A stretch of 64,000 nucleotides of DNA, taken from the NCBI GenBank assembly GCA_018136815.1, contig CM030933.1, forward strand, positions 1 to 64,000. The letters are read 5' to 3'. Each line of letters starts with the position of its first letter. The stretch's first letter is position 1. The notes beneath the pieces were generated by a model. The model had not been told where the DNA came from. It did not search any database and was given only the letters and a program-made list of their open reading frames with translations. This document shows, one piece after another, positions 12,513 through 25,300 of this stretch. Source of the stretch: Isochrysis galbana. Lineage: Eukaryota; Haptophyta; Isochrysidales; Isochrysidaceae. Both the position numbers and the translations under genes were made by a program.

Positions 12513-12523
12513 GATTTCGTGCT
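12513..12523 (-). promoter_or_regulatory. E1 primer-binding region, non-tRNA-like, complementary to own 3' UTR
   Basis: The 11 nt directly after the 5' LTR (sense strand AGCACGAAATC). It does not start TGG, so it is not a canonical site for a tRNA 3' CCA end. It is the exact reverse complement of the sense 3' UTR at 2113-2123. E4 has AGCACAAAATC at the same place (59538-59548), and E3's 3' UTR changes to match. Complementarity stops after 11 nt in both families. Confidence 0.65.
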
Positions 12524-13841
12524 TGTCGAGTCGAGCGGAGCCGGAGGGCTCTGAGCCACTCCGTCGCGAGCAGCACCGGCGGCTAGCGCGGCGCTTTGGC
12601 CCTCCTCCCCACCGGGAGTCGGATGAATGAAATTCTGGACTGGGTCGGGCAACCCCATTCGGGTGTCTGGACGGGGAACGAACGGCGAACGAAGGCTGTG
12701 GGGCGGCGAGGCGCTCCTAGCGGCCCTAGTGTGTGGGTTGTAAGAGATTGTTTAGACCTACAAAGAACTCTTCCTCAGGGAGGGAGCCTAGGCTGCTTGA
12801 GTGCAGCGACGCAGCAACAACGACGGACAAAGGAGCCTGAGAACAACAGGATACACCGACTCACGAACACACCGGAATCATTCACCCAAACAAAGCAAAT
12901 TATCAAGCACCGCGACCCCAAATCACCGATAACTCAAACACGTCGCGAGAGACGGAGAGAGAGAGCAGAGAGAGAGAGAAGACTCCCAGCGACGGCCGGA
13001 GCGTGTCTCCGTTGTAACTTCCCACGTAGCGGAGAGTCCGAAGGGGAGCGTCTGTCGCGCGACCACGGCGATCACTTTGGATACAGATCGCAACGAGATG
13101 TCTTCACGACAGAGGAAATCTTGCCGTTGAGCGTGAACCTTCTAGACGCTTCTAACGAACAACCCTGAGTAGCAACCAAGGGGAAGAAACACCAAAGGGG
13201 CCAAGGCTTGCATGTAGCTTGCATCAAGGGGAAAGATTCCCTCACCTAGGAAGCGAACCTACACCGGTCTCCAAGGGGAGATGCAAATTAAACCTCAAAT
13301 CTCGAGCGGCTAGAGCAACCGACTCGCTCGCCAAAACCTTGACCGAGAAGAAAGAAGCAAGGACCTACAAGCCAAGGGTAGCGGACCTAGGGAATGTGAG
13401 AGGAAATTTCCGAACGCCAACGCCAAACGCCGAACGCGGGAAGGCAACGAAACCCTAACCAGGCCAAGCAGAACCTACGAAGAACAGGCCTGGACGACAA
13501 CGAAAGTCAGCAGGTCCCAAGAAAGAACCGGAACCCAACAAGAAACAACAAGCCTTGCAAGAAGCTAAACAAGCCTTCACAAGGTAACTCGAGAGCCTGA
13601 GACAAGCGCGCAGCGAGTGACAGGCGACCTGGCTCCTTTGGGTCAAGATTACCCGAAAGGAGGAAACCTGGAATCTAGACCTGACAAACAGGCTAGAAGG
13701 AACGAAACGAGAACTCGAATTCTAGATCGCTAGGGACGAACCCTACCAACCTAGATGTACCTGAGCTTCACCGTGTGGCCGCACGGCGAAGGACCTGGAA
13801 ACAAGAGCCTGGAAATCGCATCATCTAGGATGAATGCGACA
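12524..13841 (-). repeat. E1 5' LTR (family A)
   Basis: 1318-bp LTR from TGTCGAG to GCGACA, nearly identical to 630-1948, with several single-base indels. Its outer end (13841) runs straight into sequence that is the reverse complement of the same LTR, joining inside the GA/CT-rich tract. Confidence 0.92.
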
Positions 13842-14215
13842 GCTCTGCTCTCTCGCTCTCTCTCTCCCTCTCGCGACGTGTTTGAGTTATCGGTGATTTG
13901 GGGTCGCGGTTGCTTGATAATTTGCTTGGTTTGGGGTGAATGATTTCGGTGTGTTCGTGAGTCGGTGTATCCTGTTGTTCTCAGCTCCGTTGTCCGTCGT
14001 TGTTCGCTGCGTCTGCACTAGCAGCCTAGGCTCCCTCCCTGAGGGAAGAGTTCTTTGTAGGTCTAACAATCTCTTAAAACCCAACACACTAGGGCCGCTA
14101 GGAGCGCCTCGCCGCCCCACCGCCCTTCGTTCGCCGTTCGTCCCCCGTCCAGACACCCAAATGGGGTTGCCCGACCCAGTCCAGAATTTCATTCACCGAC
14201 TCCCGGTGGGAGGAG
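13842..14215 (+). repeat. Inverted partial family A LTR
   Basis: Reverse complement of the part of the family A LTR that lies about 80-450 bp from its TGTCGAG end. It starts inside the CT tract and is cut by the N gap about 80 bp before the LTR terminus. It forms an inverted repeat with the preceding LTR. It may be a remnant of another copy, a recombination product in the GA/CT tract, or a false join. Confidence 0.85.
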
Positions 14216-14315
14216 NNNNNNNNNNNNNNNNNNNNNNNNNNNNNNNNNNNNNNNNNNNNNNNNNNNNNNNNNNNNNNNNNNNNNNNNNNNNNNNNNNNNN
14301 NNNNNNNNNNNNNNN
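14216..14315. other. Assembly gap (100 N)
   Basis: Exactly 100 N, a conventional placeholder of unknown true length. The left side is an LTR fragment, the right side is unrelated sequence. Confidence 0.99.
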
Positions 14316-16129
14316 TCGCTATCTGATAGATCCCCATCTTGAAACCGAAAAACTCGAACGCGAAAAGCGACTTTTTTGTATACGAATGCTGAAGACTACG
14401 GTCATTGACGTTCAACGACCCAAGGGCAGATTCACACATACAGACTCACAGGCCACCTGAGACCGCCAACCCCGTGGATTGGGGCCCTACTATGCATTCC
14501 CTACCACTTTGCCGCAGAGATCTACCCGCAAGCGACGAGATCGCGCTCGCTATGGCCTACTGAAGTCGGGCTCCAGAGGCCCTCTCGAGCGCTGCCAATG
14601 CAACCTGCAGTGGGGGGACATGGCGCCCGCGCGCGGGTGCTTCTGCGGCGCATGCAGGCACCCTAGACCAGAAAACGAGGACTGACGCCAAAAAAGCGCC
14701 CTCAGAACGAAATGCTGCCCCCCCACACCAGCTGGCGCGCTGACGAGGGCCTCTCGTACAGCGAGAGGCCGGCATTTGCCGGCCCCTGGACGATCGCCAA
14801 CGCGATGGGCCCCAGGGCCGCGGTGGAAGTGGGCAGCGCAGCCATGCCGGTACAGGCCCGGCCATCTCGATCCCTCTGGCCTGCCTTCCAGAGGAGCCCT
14901 GGCCGGTGGCCCATCGGACACCCCTCTCCGGGGCGCCATCGCGGTGGACCGAAGTCCGAAGAAGCCCTCTTCACAGTCGACTTGAGCACAGAAGAAACCG
15001 GGCGTTTACGGGAGAATCAAGCGTTTTATTTTCGTTGATCCTATCATTAAAATACGTTTGTTTTGACCTCTATTATCACGGTCATAAAGGCTTGATATGA
15101 CCGTTGGTCGCTCACCTGACATCGCACGGGCCATGCTACGCACAAACATCACAAGTATGTGACGCTCGCCGCCATTGATGCAAAATTTTGATCGATCGGA
15201 AGTGCGGCAGATCACCGTCGCCGTCGCGCAACGCGCAACGCAAACTCCAGACGCTGAAGGTGATCACGCACACGCGCACACTCGCAACGTCATTACAGGG
15301 CGTACAATCTGGCGCACAACCAGCGGGATTGTAATGTGCGCTGCAACTACGCTTGGTGCCGCCGCGACCCGGTCGCTTGGGGTCTCCGCAAGGGTACCAA
15401 TTTGGGAATCACTCGGCGCGCTCGCCAAGCGCCCGAGCACTTGCTGACCCCACGGCTGTCGGGCGCTGTTTAGTGGGTTGTCAGGGCAAACCTGGGCACT
15501 CAAAGCAGGGAGATGATAGGGGAGACTCTCAGGGGGAGGGGGGCGGACCGTGGCGAGGCTTTGGCCGTTGATAATGAGGCGGCAATGAGGCTAACATTTT
15601 CCGTTGTCTTCCCCCCCCCTCCCAAGACTACACGGTAGTCTTTAAGACTACGCGTTTGCGCAACCGTTTTCATCATCTTCGTCTTTTTCTCACATCCCTC
15701 TTCCTCGTCGTTCTGCTGGCAGGCGACGGTGTCGCTTGGCTGATCTTGGGTGGCGAGGTCCGTGACGCGTGCGAGCACGGCCTTCTTGTTCTCCATGTAG
15801 AGTTTGCCAGCTGCTCGGTGCACTTGCACCATGGGATTCGTTTCAGCCATGATATATTCCATGCACAACTAAGTAAGTTTATACTTAGACGCGATGGAGC
15901 GCGCCGACGCGACTCCCCTCTCCTTCGGGCCCCCCACCGAGGGCGCCCCCCCAGTGCCCATGGAGCAGCCGCTGACGAAGCGGCCGCGTCCGCCCACTGA
16001 GGCCGAGCAGGTGTGTGCGACTCCGGTCGCGCCACACGGCCCGTGGCCCCGGCCACACCGCACATGGCCTCCGCGCCCAGAGTTCCCCCGCGGAAAGAGT
16101 GAACGCACGGCGTGCACCTTCCTGGAAGT
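14316..16129. other. Unassigned sequence, two possible divergent short ORFs
   Basis: No recognised gene. A minus-strand frame at 15500-15868 (about 118 residues from MAETNPMVQVHRAAG; acidic and basic, no known domain) and a plus-strand frame starting at 15894 (MERADATPLSFGPP, with a basic KRPRPP patch and a possible splice donor CAG|GTGTGT at about 16012) begin about 45 bp apart, head to head. They could be the starts of two genes, but there is no homology evidence. The segment 14316-15499 holds only short overlapping frames. Confidence 0.3.
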
Positions 16130-16630
16130 TGCAATGCGCACGCACGGCGCCTCCGCGCGGGGGGGGGGGGGGCGATGCACATCGCGCCGTGCCCATGCGC
16201 GGCGTGCACATTGTGATTGCAAGCCATCACACGTGCTGCGTAACGAAACATCTCTTATATTGCACGTTTACGTAATTGTGCGCCTTAGGCGGCACGCAGA
16301 GGGAAAAAGTCGACATGCGCACGAACGGCGTCTCCGCGGGGGGGGCCGATGCACACCGCGCCGTGCCCATGCGCGGCGCGCAACGAAACATCTCTTATAT
16401 TGCACGTTTACGTAATTGTGCGCATAAGGCGGCACGCAGAGGGAAAAAGTCGGCATGCGCACGCACGGCGTCTACGCGGGGGGGGACATGCACACCGCGC
16501 CGTGCCCAATGCGCACGGCGTGCACAATGTGATTGGTGCTCAGTGGATACTATTCATTAAACTGCATGTCAGAGGAAAAGCATTTGCATGCGCACGCACG
16601 GCGTCCCCGCGGGGGAACATGCACCGCGGG
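16130..16630. repeat. Degenerate tandem repeat, unit about 132-182 bp
   Basis: The module AACGAAACATCTCTTATATT followed by GCACGTTTACGTAATTGTGCG occurs at 16242 and 16382, 140 bp apart. An associated segment (GCATGCGCACG-ACGGCGTC-CGCGGGG, then ATGCACACCGCGCCG) recurs near 16136, 16318, 16457 and 16589. Copies are partial and diverged, with G runs of varying length. Confidence 0.85.
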
Positions 16631-16689
16631 AAAAGCAGAGAAAAAAGTTGTTATCCCCACGCACTGCTAGCCCTTATTTAATTTTAGAT

Positions 16690-16890
16690 AACTGTGGACA
16701 TTTGATCGCTCAATTCGACTGATGTCCCACGATTGACGGAACGACACCTTGTCCCGCAAAAGCGACAAGTGGGGTCGCCAGCAAACCTGTTGGCCGTTGC
16801 GATCCTTCTATGTAGGATGTGTTTGAAGTGTAGATATGAGTCACGGGGTGTTAGAAAGTTGTATTTGTATAGTCCTTTCCCGTCTATTAT
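16690..16890 (-). pseudogene. Fragment like the zinc-binding tail of a LINE reverse transcriptase
   Basis: A minus-strand frame reads LTPRDSYLHFKHILHRRIA, then RFAGDPTCRFCGT. This pattern (helix with LHRRIAT, then DPxCxxCG) is typical of the zf-RVT region downstream of the RT domain in non-LTR retrotransposons. The expected HxxxxC partner is absent and no RT domain is present nearby, so it is at best a short remnant. A chance match is possible. Confidence 0.4.
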
Positions 16891-18067
16891 TTTCCCGCGC
16901 GTCCCCCCCCCCCCCCCCCGCGCGTGACGTTTCCCCCCGGTGTCCTCCGAGCGTTCTGCGCCATCGCCCGATCGCCCCTCGTGCTCCTCCCGTCTGCTCC
17001 TGCCCTCGCTCTCGTGCCACAGTGCCCCGTGATGACTGAGAGTGCGCCCGCGCCGTCCGACCTGTCCGCCCGCGTGCTCCCTCAGTCCCTCTTCGCCCAC
17101 CCTCCATGCCCCACGTGGGTCAGACCTCTCATGTTATGTCTCAACTCTCTCTCTCACCAGGCCACTCCACAGCCACAGCTCCACTCAGCCCACCACAAAT
17201 ATTTTTTTGCCAACTCCCTCAACGTACGGGTCTCCCTGACACCTACGCGCGTTTGGTCACGTGATGTCGTCCCAAGGAGCGTTTGGGAGGTAGCTAGTCA
17301 AAAAAATTGTTGCGAGCGCCACCACCACTAATAGCGCTAATGAACCAGCCCACTTATTACACAGCGCGTTACGAAGGAGGTGCGCAAGGGGCCAGCGGGC
17401 CCACGACCGACCGCTCTCCGGACGCGCGGACTTCCCCTATGCGCACACACTCACGTACGGGAGTATTCAATTGTGTGTGGCCGGCAACCCAGCAAGCGGC
17501 TCGAGAGGCTCGGCGGAAGGGCGTGCACACGGCTTGACACGTGCACATCATCATCAGTAGCGGGCCACTGGCACAAGGAAGAGGTACAGGTAGATGTTGG
17601 TTGGCGTTACGGCCGAAAAAACCAGAGCAGGCACGCATGAGCAAAGCCGCGGAGGCTATCGCCCACGCCGCCCCCATTCCGCCGGCTTCACCCCGCCGGA
17701 GGCACTTGGGATTGGGTATGCACAGCGGGAACGCACACGGGCAACCCCAGGACCGCTCACACACTGCCCCGTGCTACGCCCGCTCGGGTTGCGCGCGCCG
17801 CGTATGCCGCGGCGTGCGACCCGCATGCGAGCAGCGGCGTATGGGCGCGCGCACTCGGTCGAGCGGGCGGGCAGGCGCAATGGCAGCCTGCCGCCACCGC
17901 GTGAGGGGCGCAGGCTGCGAGCTCGGGGCACGCTAGTGTCGGCGCGCGGAGGCGGGCGCGCGGGGGGGGGGGGGGGGGGGGGGGGGGTTGACCAACACGG
18001 AGCCGCCGAGGTGGCAGCCCCGCGCAAGGCCGGGCGGTCACCCGCGGGGGGGGGGGAGGGGGAGTCG
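16891..18067. other. Intergenic, GC-rich, homopolymer runs
   Basis: No gene recognised. It contains a poly-C run near 16902-16919 and a run of 26 G at 17962-17987, both prone to assembly error. Open frames here are antisense or GC-driven and carry no motifs. This is also the 3' flank of the phosphatase gene. Confidence 0.5.
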
Positions 18068-19171
18068 CTAGAAGCTGTTGGCGCGGCCAAGAGGCGGCGG
18101 CTTCGGCGCGGCGCCCGGGCTGCGTGGGCGCGCTGACGGTGGCGGGCGGAGCGGTGGCCGGGCGAGCGGCGGAGCGGCGGCGGGCGCGCCCGGCTCGTTG
18201 ACGCAGAGCGCCTGGAGCGCCGACGAGGCGGCGGACACGTCGCGCGCGACCATGACCGAGCGCGAGCGTTGGGCGACGGAGGGCGGTAGCGGCGTGGTCG
18301 GGCGGGGCGGCTCGACTGTCCCATCGGCGACGGCCTTCTCCCAATCCTTGAGCGCGCAGAGGTAGCCTAAATTGGGGTCGCACTGCGGGCGCGAGCGGCG
18401 CACCAGGTCGAAGGCGTCCTCCGAGGTGAGGCCGCGCTGCCTCCATACGGTGTAGGCGATGACGAGGCAGCACGAGCGCGAGATGCCCGCGTGGCAGTGC
18501 ACGAGCACGACGCCGCCGCCGAGGAGCGCGGCGTGGATGAAGGCGACGCCCTGCGTGAGCGCGGCGCCGAGCTGCGGCAGGTCGGCGGCCGAATCGGAGA
18601 GATGGAGCTGCAGGTAGACCGGCGCGTTGGGCTCGCCCTCGAACGCGTTGGGCAGCGTGCAGCAATTGAGCACGTGGCTCACGCCGTGCGCGGCGAGCAG
18701 CTTGCGCGAACCCGCGGCGGCGGCCGAGCCGATGTAGAGGCGCGGCAGCACCATGCTCATCTCTCGCGCGAGCGCACCGCGCCCGGCCGGCCGCGCGCCG
18801 CCGAGCGCAAGCAGCCACGACGAGGAGGAGGAGACGCTCCGCCGACCTCTCCGGCCGCCCGCCGCCTCGCCTGCCCCCCCTACTCCCTCTCCTGCCCCTC
18901 CCCCTCCCCCTCTTCGCTCCTGCTGCTCGGCCACTCCCTCTCCATCGTCGGAGGAGGCCTCTCCCTGAAGAGAGGCGGAGGTCCGAATGGGAGGAGGCCT
19001 CAGGAAGCTGTGGGGGCGTGGGGGGAAGAGGGAAGAGAGGGAGGAGAGGGGAGAGGGGAGGTGGGAGGGACGGCGGAGGGGCTTCCTCGAGGGAGGGGGA
19101 GAGAGGGACGGAGAGGAGGAGCGCTTGAGCGGGTTGAGGGGGGAAGGGAGGGGAGAGGGGGAGGAGGCCAT
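18068..19171 (-). CDS. Dual-specificity protein phosphatase
   Basis: 367 residues on the minus strand, apparently a single exon. The catalytic domain (about residues 138-290) has the P-loop VHCHAGISRS with nucleophile Cys226 and Arg232, and the general-acid Asp193 lies 33 residues upstream in SDSAAD, as in compact dual-specificity phosphatases that dephosphorylate phospho-Tyr and phospho-Ser/Thr on proteins. Downstream are a typical helix (TSEDAFDLVRRSRP) and NLGYLCAL. The first 137 residues are low-complexity Ser/Pro/Gly/Arg, and Met138 (MSMVLPRLYIG), directly before the domain, is an equally good start. The C-terminal ~75 residues are Pro/Ala-rich. The substrate cannot be inferred. A long CT/GA-rich region lies just upstream (19191-19595). 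Confidence 0.88.
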   Translation of the reverse strand: MASSPSPLPSPLNPLKRSSSPSLSPPPSRKPLRRPSHLPSPLSSLSSLFPPRPHSFLRPPPIRTSASLQGEASSDDGEGVAEQQERRGGGGGAGEGVGGAGEAAGGRRGRRSVSSSSSWLLALGGARPAGRGALAREMSMVLPRLYIGSAAAAGSRKLLAAHGVSHVLNCCTLPNAFEGEPNAPVYLQLHLSDSAADLPQLGAALTQGVAFIHAALLGGGVVLVHCHAGISRSCCLVIAYTVWRQRGLTSEDAFDLVRRSRPQCDPNLGYLCALKDWEKAVADGTVEPPRPTTPLPPSVAQRSRSVMVARDVSAASSALQALCVNEPGAPAAAPPLARPPLRPPPSARPRSPGAAPKPPPLGRANSF

Positions 19172-19190
19172 GCAGATGGGCGAGTGGAGA

Positions 19191-20610
<1,420 letters not shown>

Positions 20611-21931
20611 TGTCGAGTCGAGCGCTACCGGAGGGCTCTGAGCCACTCCGTCGCGAGCGGCACCGGCGGCTAGCGCGGCGCTTTGCCCCTCCTCCCCACC
20701 GGGAGTCGGGTGAATGAAATTCTGGACTGGGTCGGGCAACCCCATTCGGGTGTATGGACAGGGAACGAACGGCGAACGAAGGACTGTGGGGCGGCGAGGC
20801 GCTCCTAGCGGCCCTAGTGTGTTGGGTTTTAAGAGATTGTTAGACCTACAAAGAACTCTTCCCTCAGGGAGGGAGCCTAGGCTGCTTGAGTGCAGCGACG
20901 CAGCGAACAACGACGGACAAAGAGCCTGAGAACAACAGGATACACCGACTCACGAACACACCGGAATCATTCACCCAAACCAAGCAAATTATCAAGCAAC
21001 CGCGACCCCAAATCACCGATAACTCAAACACGTCGCGAGAGACGGAGAGAGAGAGCGAGAGAGAGAGAGACTCCGCAGCGACGGCCGGAGCGTGTCTCCG
21101 TTGTAACTTCCCACGTAGCGGAGAGTCCGAAGGGGAGCGTCATGTCGCGCGACCACGGCGATCACTTTGGATACAGATCGCAACGAGATATCTTCACGAC
21201 AGAGGAAATCTTGCCGTTGAGCGTGAACCTTCTAGACGCTTCTAACGAACAACCCTGAGTAGCAACCAAGGGGAAGAAACACCAAAGGGGCCAAGGCTTG
21301 CATGTAGCTTGCATCAAGGGGAAAGATTCCCTCACCTAGGAAGCGAACCTACACCGATCTCCAAGGGGAGATGGCAAATTAAACCTCAAATCTCGAGCGG
21401 CTAGAGCAACCGACTCGCTCGCCAAAACCTTGACCGAGAAGAAAGAAGCAAGGACCTACAAGCCAAGGGTAGCGGACCTAGGGAATGTGAGAGGAAATTT
21501 CCGAACGCCAAGACGAACGCCAAACGCTGGAAGACAACGAAACCCTAACCAGGCTAAACAAAACCTACGACGAACAGGCCTGGACGACAACGAAAGTTAG
21601 CAAGTCCCAAGAAAGAACCGGAACCCAACAAGAAACAACAAGCCTTGCAAGAAGCTAAACAAGCCTTCACAAGGTAACCTGAGAGCCTGAGACAAGCGCG
21701 CAGCGAGTGACAGGCGACCTGGCTCCTTTGGGTCAAGATTACCCGAAAGGAGGAAACCTGGAATCTAGACCTGACAAACAGGCTAGAAGGAACGAAACAA
21801 GAACTCGAATTCTAGATCGCTAGGGACGAACCCTACCAACCTAGATGTACCTGAGCTTCACCGTGTGGCCGCACGGCGAAGGACCTGGAAACAAGAGCCT
21901 GGAAATCGCATCATCTAGGATGAATGCGACA
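20611..21931 (-). repeat. E2 3' LTR (family A)
   Basis: 1321 bp from TGTCGAG to GCGACA, followed by the six-C polypurine-tract complement at 21932. The preceding bases are TATGTA; the other end is missing, so no duplication test is possible. Confidence 0.93.
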
Positions 21932-22308
21932 CCCCCCGACTAAGATCGAGACGTCTCCCGATGTCGAGCGGTGAACCTGGAAACAGAGACCTGGAAACTG
22001 GAACCTGAGCTGACCAGAGGTCAGAATCGGAACAAGAAGCAACGGAACATAGCGAGCGAAACGTGGAGACAAGAACACCCTTTGGATCCAAAGCGAGCAC
22101 GAAATCGGCGGCTTAGCGCGGCGGCCTCTTTCGTACGCACTGCCCCACCCACTTCTCCCTTTTACAGGAGCTTTGCTCGGGTGTTGCGCCGGGTGTAGAG
22201 CGCAGGCAGCACGCGTTCATCACCTCCATGATTCGCTCTTGAACTCGGAGCCCTAGCCGAGGCGTGGGGCTAGCCTAGAGGGACGGGTCCCTTACCCAAG
22301 ACATGGGA
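21932..22308 (-). promoter_or_regulatory. E2 polypurine tract and conserved 3' UTR
   Basis: Same layout as E1: CCCCCC at 21932-21937, the GAGACGTCTC palindrome block, then AGCACGAAATC at 22096-22106, the sense-strand complement of the family A primer-binding region. Confidence 0.75.
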
Positions 22309-25300
22309 TCAACGAGAATGGAGCCTGGATCGAGTGCGCGAAGACGGCGCATCGAGAACGAGAGGAAGAGGAGTATTCCTGGCCGACGAAGAAGTTGCTT
22401 CCGGGGACTCAACATCTTCTGGACAAGTCTCTTCGACGGAGCGATCATAATCATCAAGCAAATCAGAACAACGACGGAGCAACTCGGAACGAGGCTCCCA
22501 GGTGGCTCCTCGAATAGAATAGCCACGCCACTTCACGAGGTACTCGATAGAATCGCCATGGCTACGACGATCGAGCAACTTCTCAACGATGTACTCGTCG
22601 TCAGCCAGCGGCTCTTCATCAACGAAAGTATGATACGGCCGGAGGTTCGAGATATGCACCTCCTCCTTGACTAACCGGTTCTCCAGATCACGGAGTCGGT
22701 ACCTAGTGTCGGACAGAGCCTCTACGACGCGGTAGGGACCCGAGTAGATGAATTGCAACTTGTTGGCATGGCCTGGTAATCGCATGCAGACGCGATCCCC
22801 AGGTTCGAAACGAGCTGGTCTTTGAGACTTGATCGTAGCGTCACGGACCGACTCAGCCTGAGCGGCTAGGGTAGCCTCGAGAGCGCTGGACCAAGAGAGG
22901 CGGAGGCTCGCATTGAGCCTGGATGCGTACGAGCGAACGTCGGCGGACGCCGCCTCGAGAGCAGTTGGCGAAACAGACTTCGGATCAGAGAGTTGAGCGG
23001 GCAGACGCAGCTCACGCCCAAAGATCAAAGACGCTGGAGACCGGGAGGTAACACGACCGGAAGAAGCCCTCAACGAGAGGAGTAGGAACGGCAAATGGTC
23101 GACCCAATGGCTGCCACCCTCGTTCGAGGCGCGCATCAAACGGATGAGCGTTTGCTGAGCGCGTTCGACGAAGCCTACACCTTCATGTCGGTACGGCTCT
23201 GTACTCGACAAATCAGTCCCGGTGAGCTCCAGAATACGCGAAACAAGAACCGAACATAGATTCGAACCGGCGTCGGTTCGAAGCTGCCTAGGGACTCCAT
23301 AACGCGTCACAATCAAGCGGATGAACATGTCCAAGGCCATCTCCGACGAGGGATCCCCATTCGACGGCTCAGCCTCAATCCATCGAGTGAGCGAGTCGAT
23401 GAAGACGACCAGCTTGTCGTAACCCGAGACTCCAGGCACGAAGTTGTGAGTGGGAGCCAGCGAGAGCACGTCGCAGTAGACCACATCAAAGGGGTAGGTA
23501 CCCACAGAGAGACCGGAGGGCGACGCTAGAGCCCTAGGTAGCGGCTTGGCGAGGGTGCACTCGTGGCATTCTCGGACGTAGGACGCAACGTCGGAAGACA
23601 TGCCAGGCCAGTATACCCGAGTACGAAGAAGACCAGACATACGAGAAACTCCGAGGTGACCGGAGCGATCGTGGTAGGCGAAAAGGTAGCGAGACCGCAA
23701 GGAGGGCGGAACATAGAGCACTAGCGAGTCCGGGTCGGTGGAGTCAGGAACGGTGCGATAGTAGACGAGCCCATCGTGAACGACGAAACGGCGAAACATC
23801 TTGGATGGCTGAGCGGGAACGGGAGCGACAGAACTGGAACACGAATCATCTTCGGCAATGGGGCCTGAGGCGGCGGCCGGCGGAGGCGACCCTTGGCCTG
23901 ATGGCTCGTGGTTGGCCGTCTCTTCTGAGCCTAGGAGTGGCTCTACGAACGGATCTTCCGCCAGGGCCGCTCTCATCTCTTCGGAAGTCGGCGTACCCGG
24001 AGCCAAATAACTGGACTGGATGGCGGGCCCGGAATCGGAGGCTCGACGACGAGATCGATCCAAAGCTTGAAGCCCTCGCGCCGTAGCTACGGAGCGCGTG
24101 ATGGCAGCCACCGGATGAGACCGTTCATGCTCGGCTAGAGACTCTGAGCTAGGCTCACGTACCGCTAGCGGCGCTGGGCCGGCGAGTGGTTCATCTTCGT
24201 GTTCCGGCTCCAGGGATGCTAGCCGGGACAGCCCGTCAGCATCCTGATGAACAGCTCCTGGTTTATGTTCGACATCGAACCGGTACTCAGCCAACTTGAG
24301 AGCCCACCGAGTCAGCCGAGAGGCTGGCCCACCGGCTACTTGATCCTTCATGGTATGCAGCCATCGCAGCGCAGAGTGGTCAACGACTAACTTGAACCGA
24401 CGCCCCCAAAGGTAGGGTCGCCAATTTCGGATTGATTCCAGGGCGGCCAAGAGTTCAATCTCGGTCACCGTCCAATGGCGTTCGGCCGAGGTGAGACTGC
24501 GAGCGTAGTACCCAACGACTCGTTCACGGTTATCGTCTCCTAGCTGCGAGAGGATGCCGGCGATGCCCAACTTGCTAGCCCCATCGGTCTTGACGATGAA
24601 GGGCCGATCATCCCTGGGTGGAGTCAAGACGGGCTCCGAAGTGATCGCTGTCTTGAGCTCTTGGATAGCTCGGCGACACTCCTCGGACTGGGACTCCTTT
24701 GCCACGTCGCAGCCCTTCCGCGTGAGAGCAGTGAGAGGAGCAGCCTTAGCGGCGAATTGGCGAATGAATCGACGGTAGTAGGAGCAAAGGCCGAGGAAAG
24801 ATCGAACCGCTTCCAAGGAGTTGATGGATGACGGGTCGATAACGGCGACAGCTGCGACCTTCTTCGGGTCCATCTTGAGACCTTCCCTCGAGACAACGTG
24901 ACCGAGGTACTCCGTAGAGGTGGCAAAGAAGACACACTTGGACATCTTGCAGGTCAGGCCGGCCCACTCTAGCCGCTCGAGAACTAGGTCTAGCCGGTGA
25001 AGCATTTGCTCGAACGAAGCCTGTGCCCTGGCCTCTTCGGAAGGACCCACGCCCGTTGACCAGATGCCCACATCATCGAGGTAAGGCATGCAGATCTCCC
25101 ACGCTAGCGCACCGAGAACGATGTCCATCAAGCGGCACATGTAGGAGGGACCTGATTGGATGCCGAACGGTAGAAAGTTGAACTCGTATTTGCCGCGGTG
25201 GGTAGTGAAAGCGGTGATATGTTTGTGCGATTCTTTGATCGGGATGCCCCAAAAACCAGAGGCTAAATCGAGAGTACATAAAAAGAGAGAACTGAGCGGC

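Larger units (their letters stand above)
630..13841 (-). mobile_element. E1: Ty3/gypsy chromovirus-like LTR element, family A, degenerate
   Basis: A two-LTR retrotransposon read on the minus strand. The 5' LTR is at 12524-13841 and the 3' LTR at 630-1948. Both begin TGTCGAG and end GCGACA on the plus strand, a 5-bp terminal inverted repeat (TGTCG/CGACA). Internal order on the minus strand is primer-binding region, gag, ORF2 (Ser/Pro-rich N terminus, C5-methyltransferase-like domain, protease, RT, RNase H, integrase, chromodomain), 3' UTR and polypurine tract. Every coding region is broken by single-base insertions or deletions compared with E2, so E1 is either a dead copy or poorly polished sequence. 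No target-site duplication was found, because the right LTR abuts an inverted LTR fragment at 13842. Confidence 0.92.

Noticed and set aside
12495-12523. Canonical tRNA primer-binding site (TGG...) after the E1 5' LTR
   Set aside because: No TGG start here or at 59538 in E4; the conserved 11 nt instead match the 3' UTR.
12513-12523. Half-tRNA (anticodon-loop) priming
   Set aside because: GATTTYGTGCT can be read as an anticodon loop, but positions 31 and 39 would be a T-T mismatch, and the 3' UTR complementarity explains the site better. Not excluded.
625-13846. Target-site duplication around E1
   Set aside because: CGCGC before and GCTCT after do not match.
17757-18818. 353-codon minus-strand frame rich in Arg and Pro
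   Set aside because: Shadow frame of the phosphatase in very GC-rich sequence; no motif, whereas the other frame has the complete phosphatase signature.
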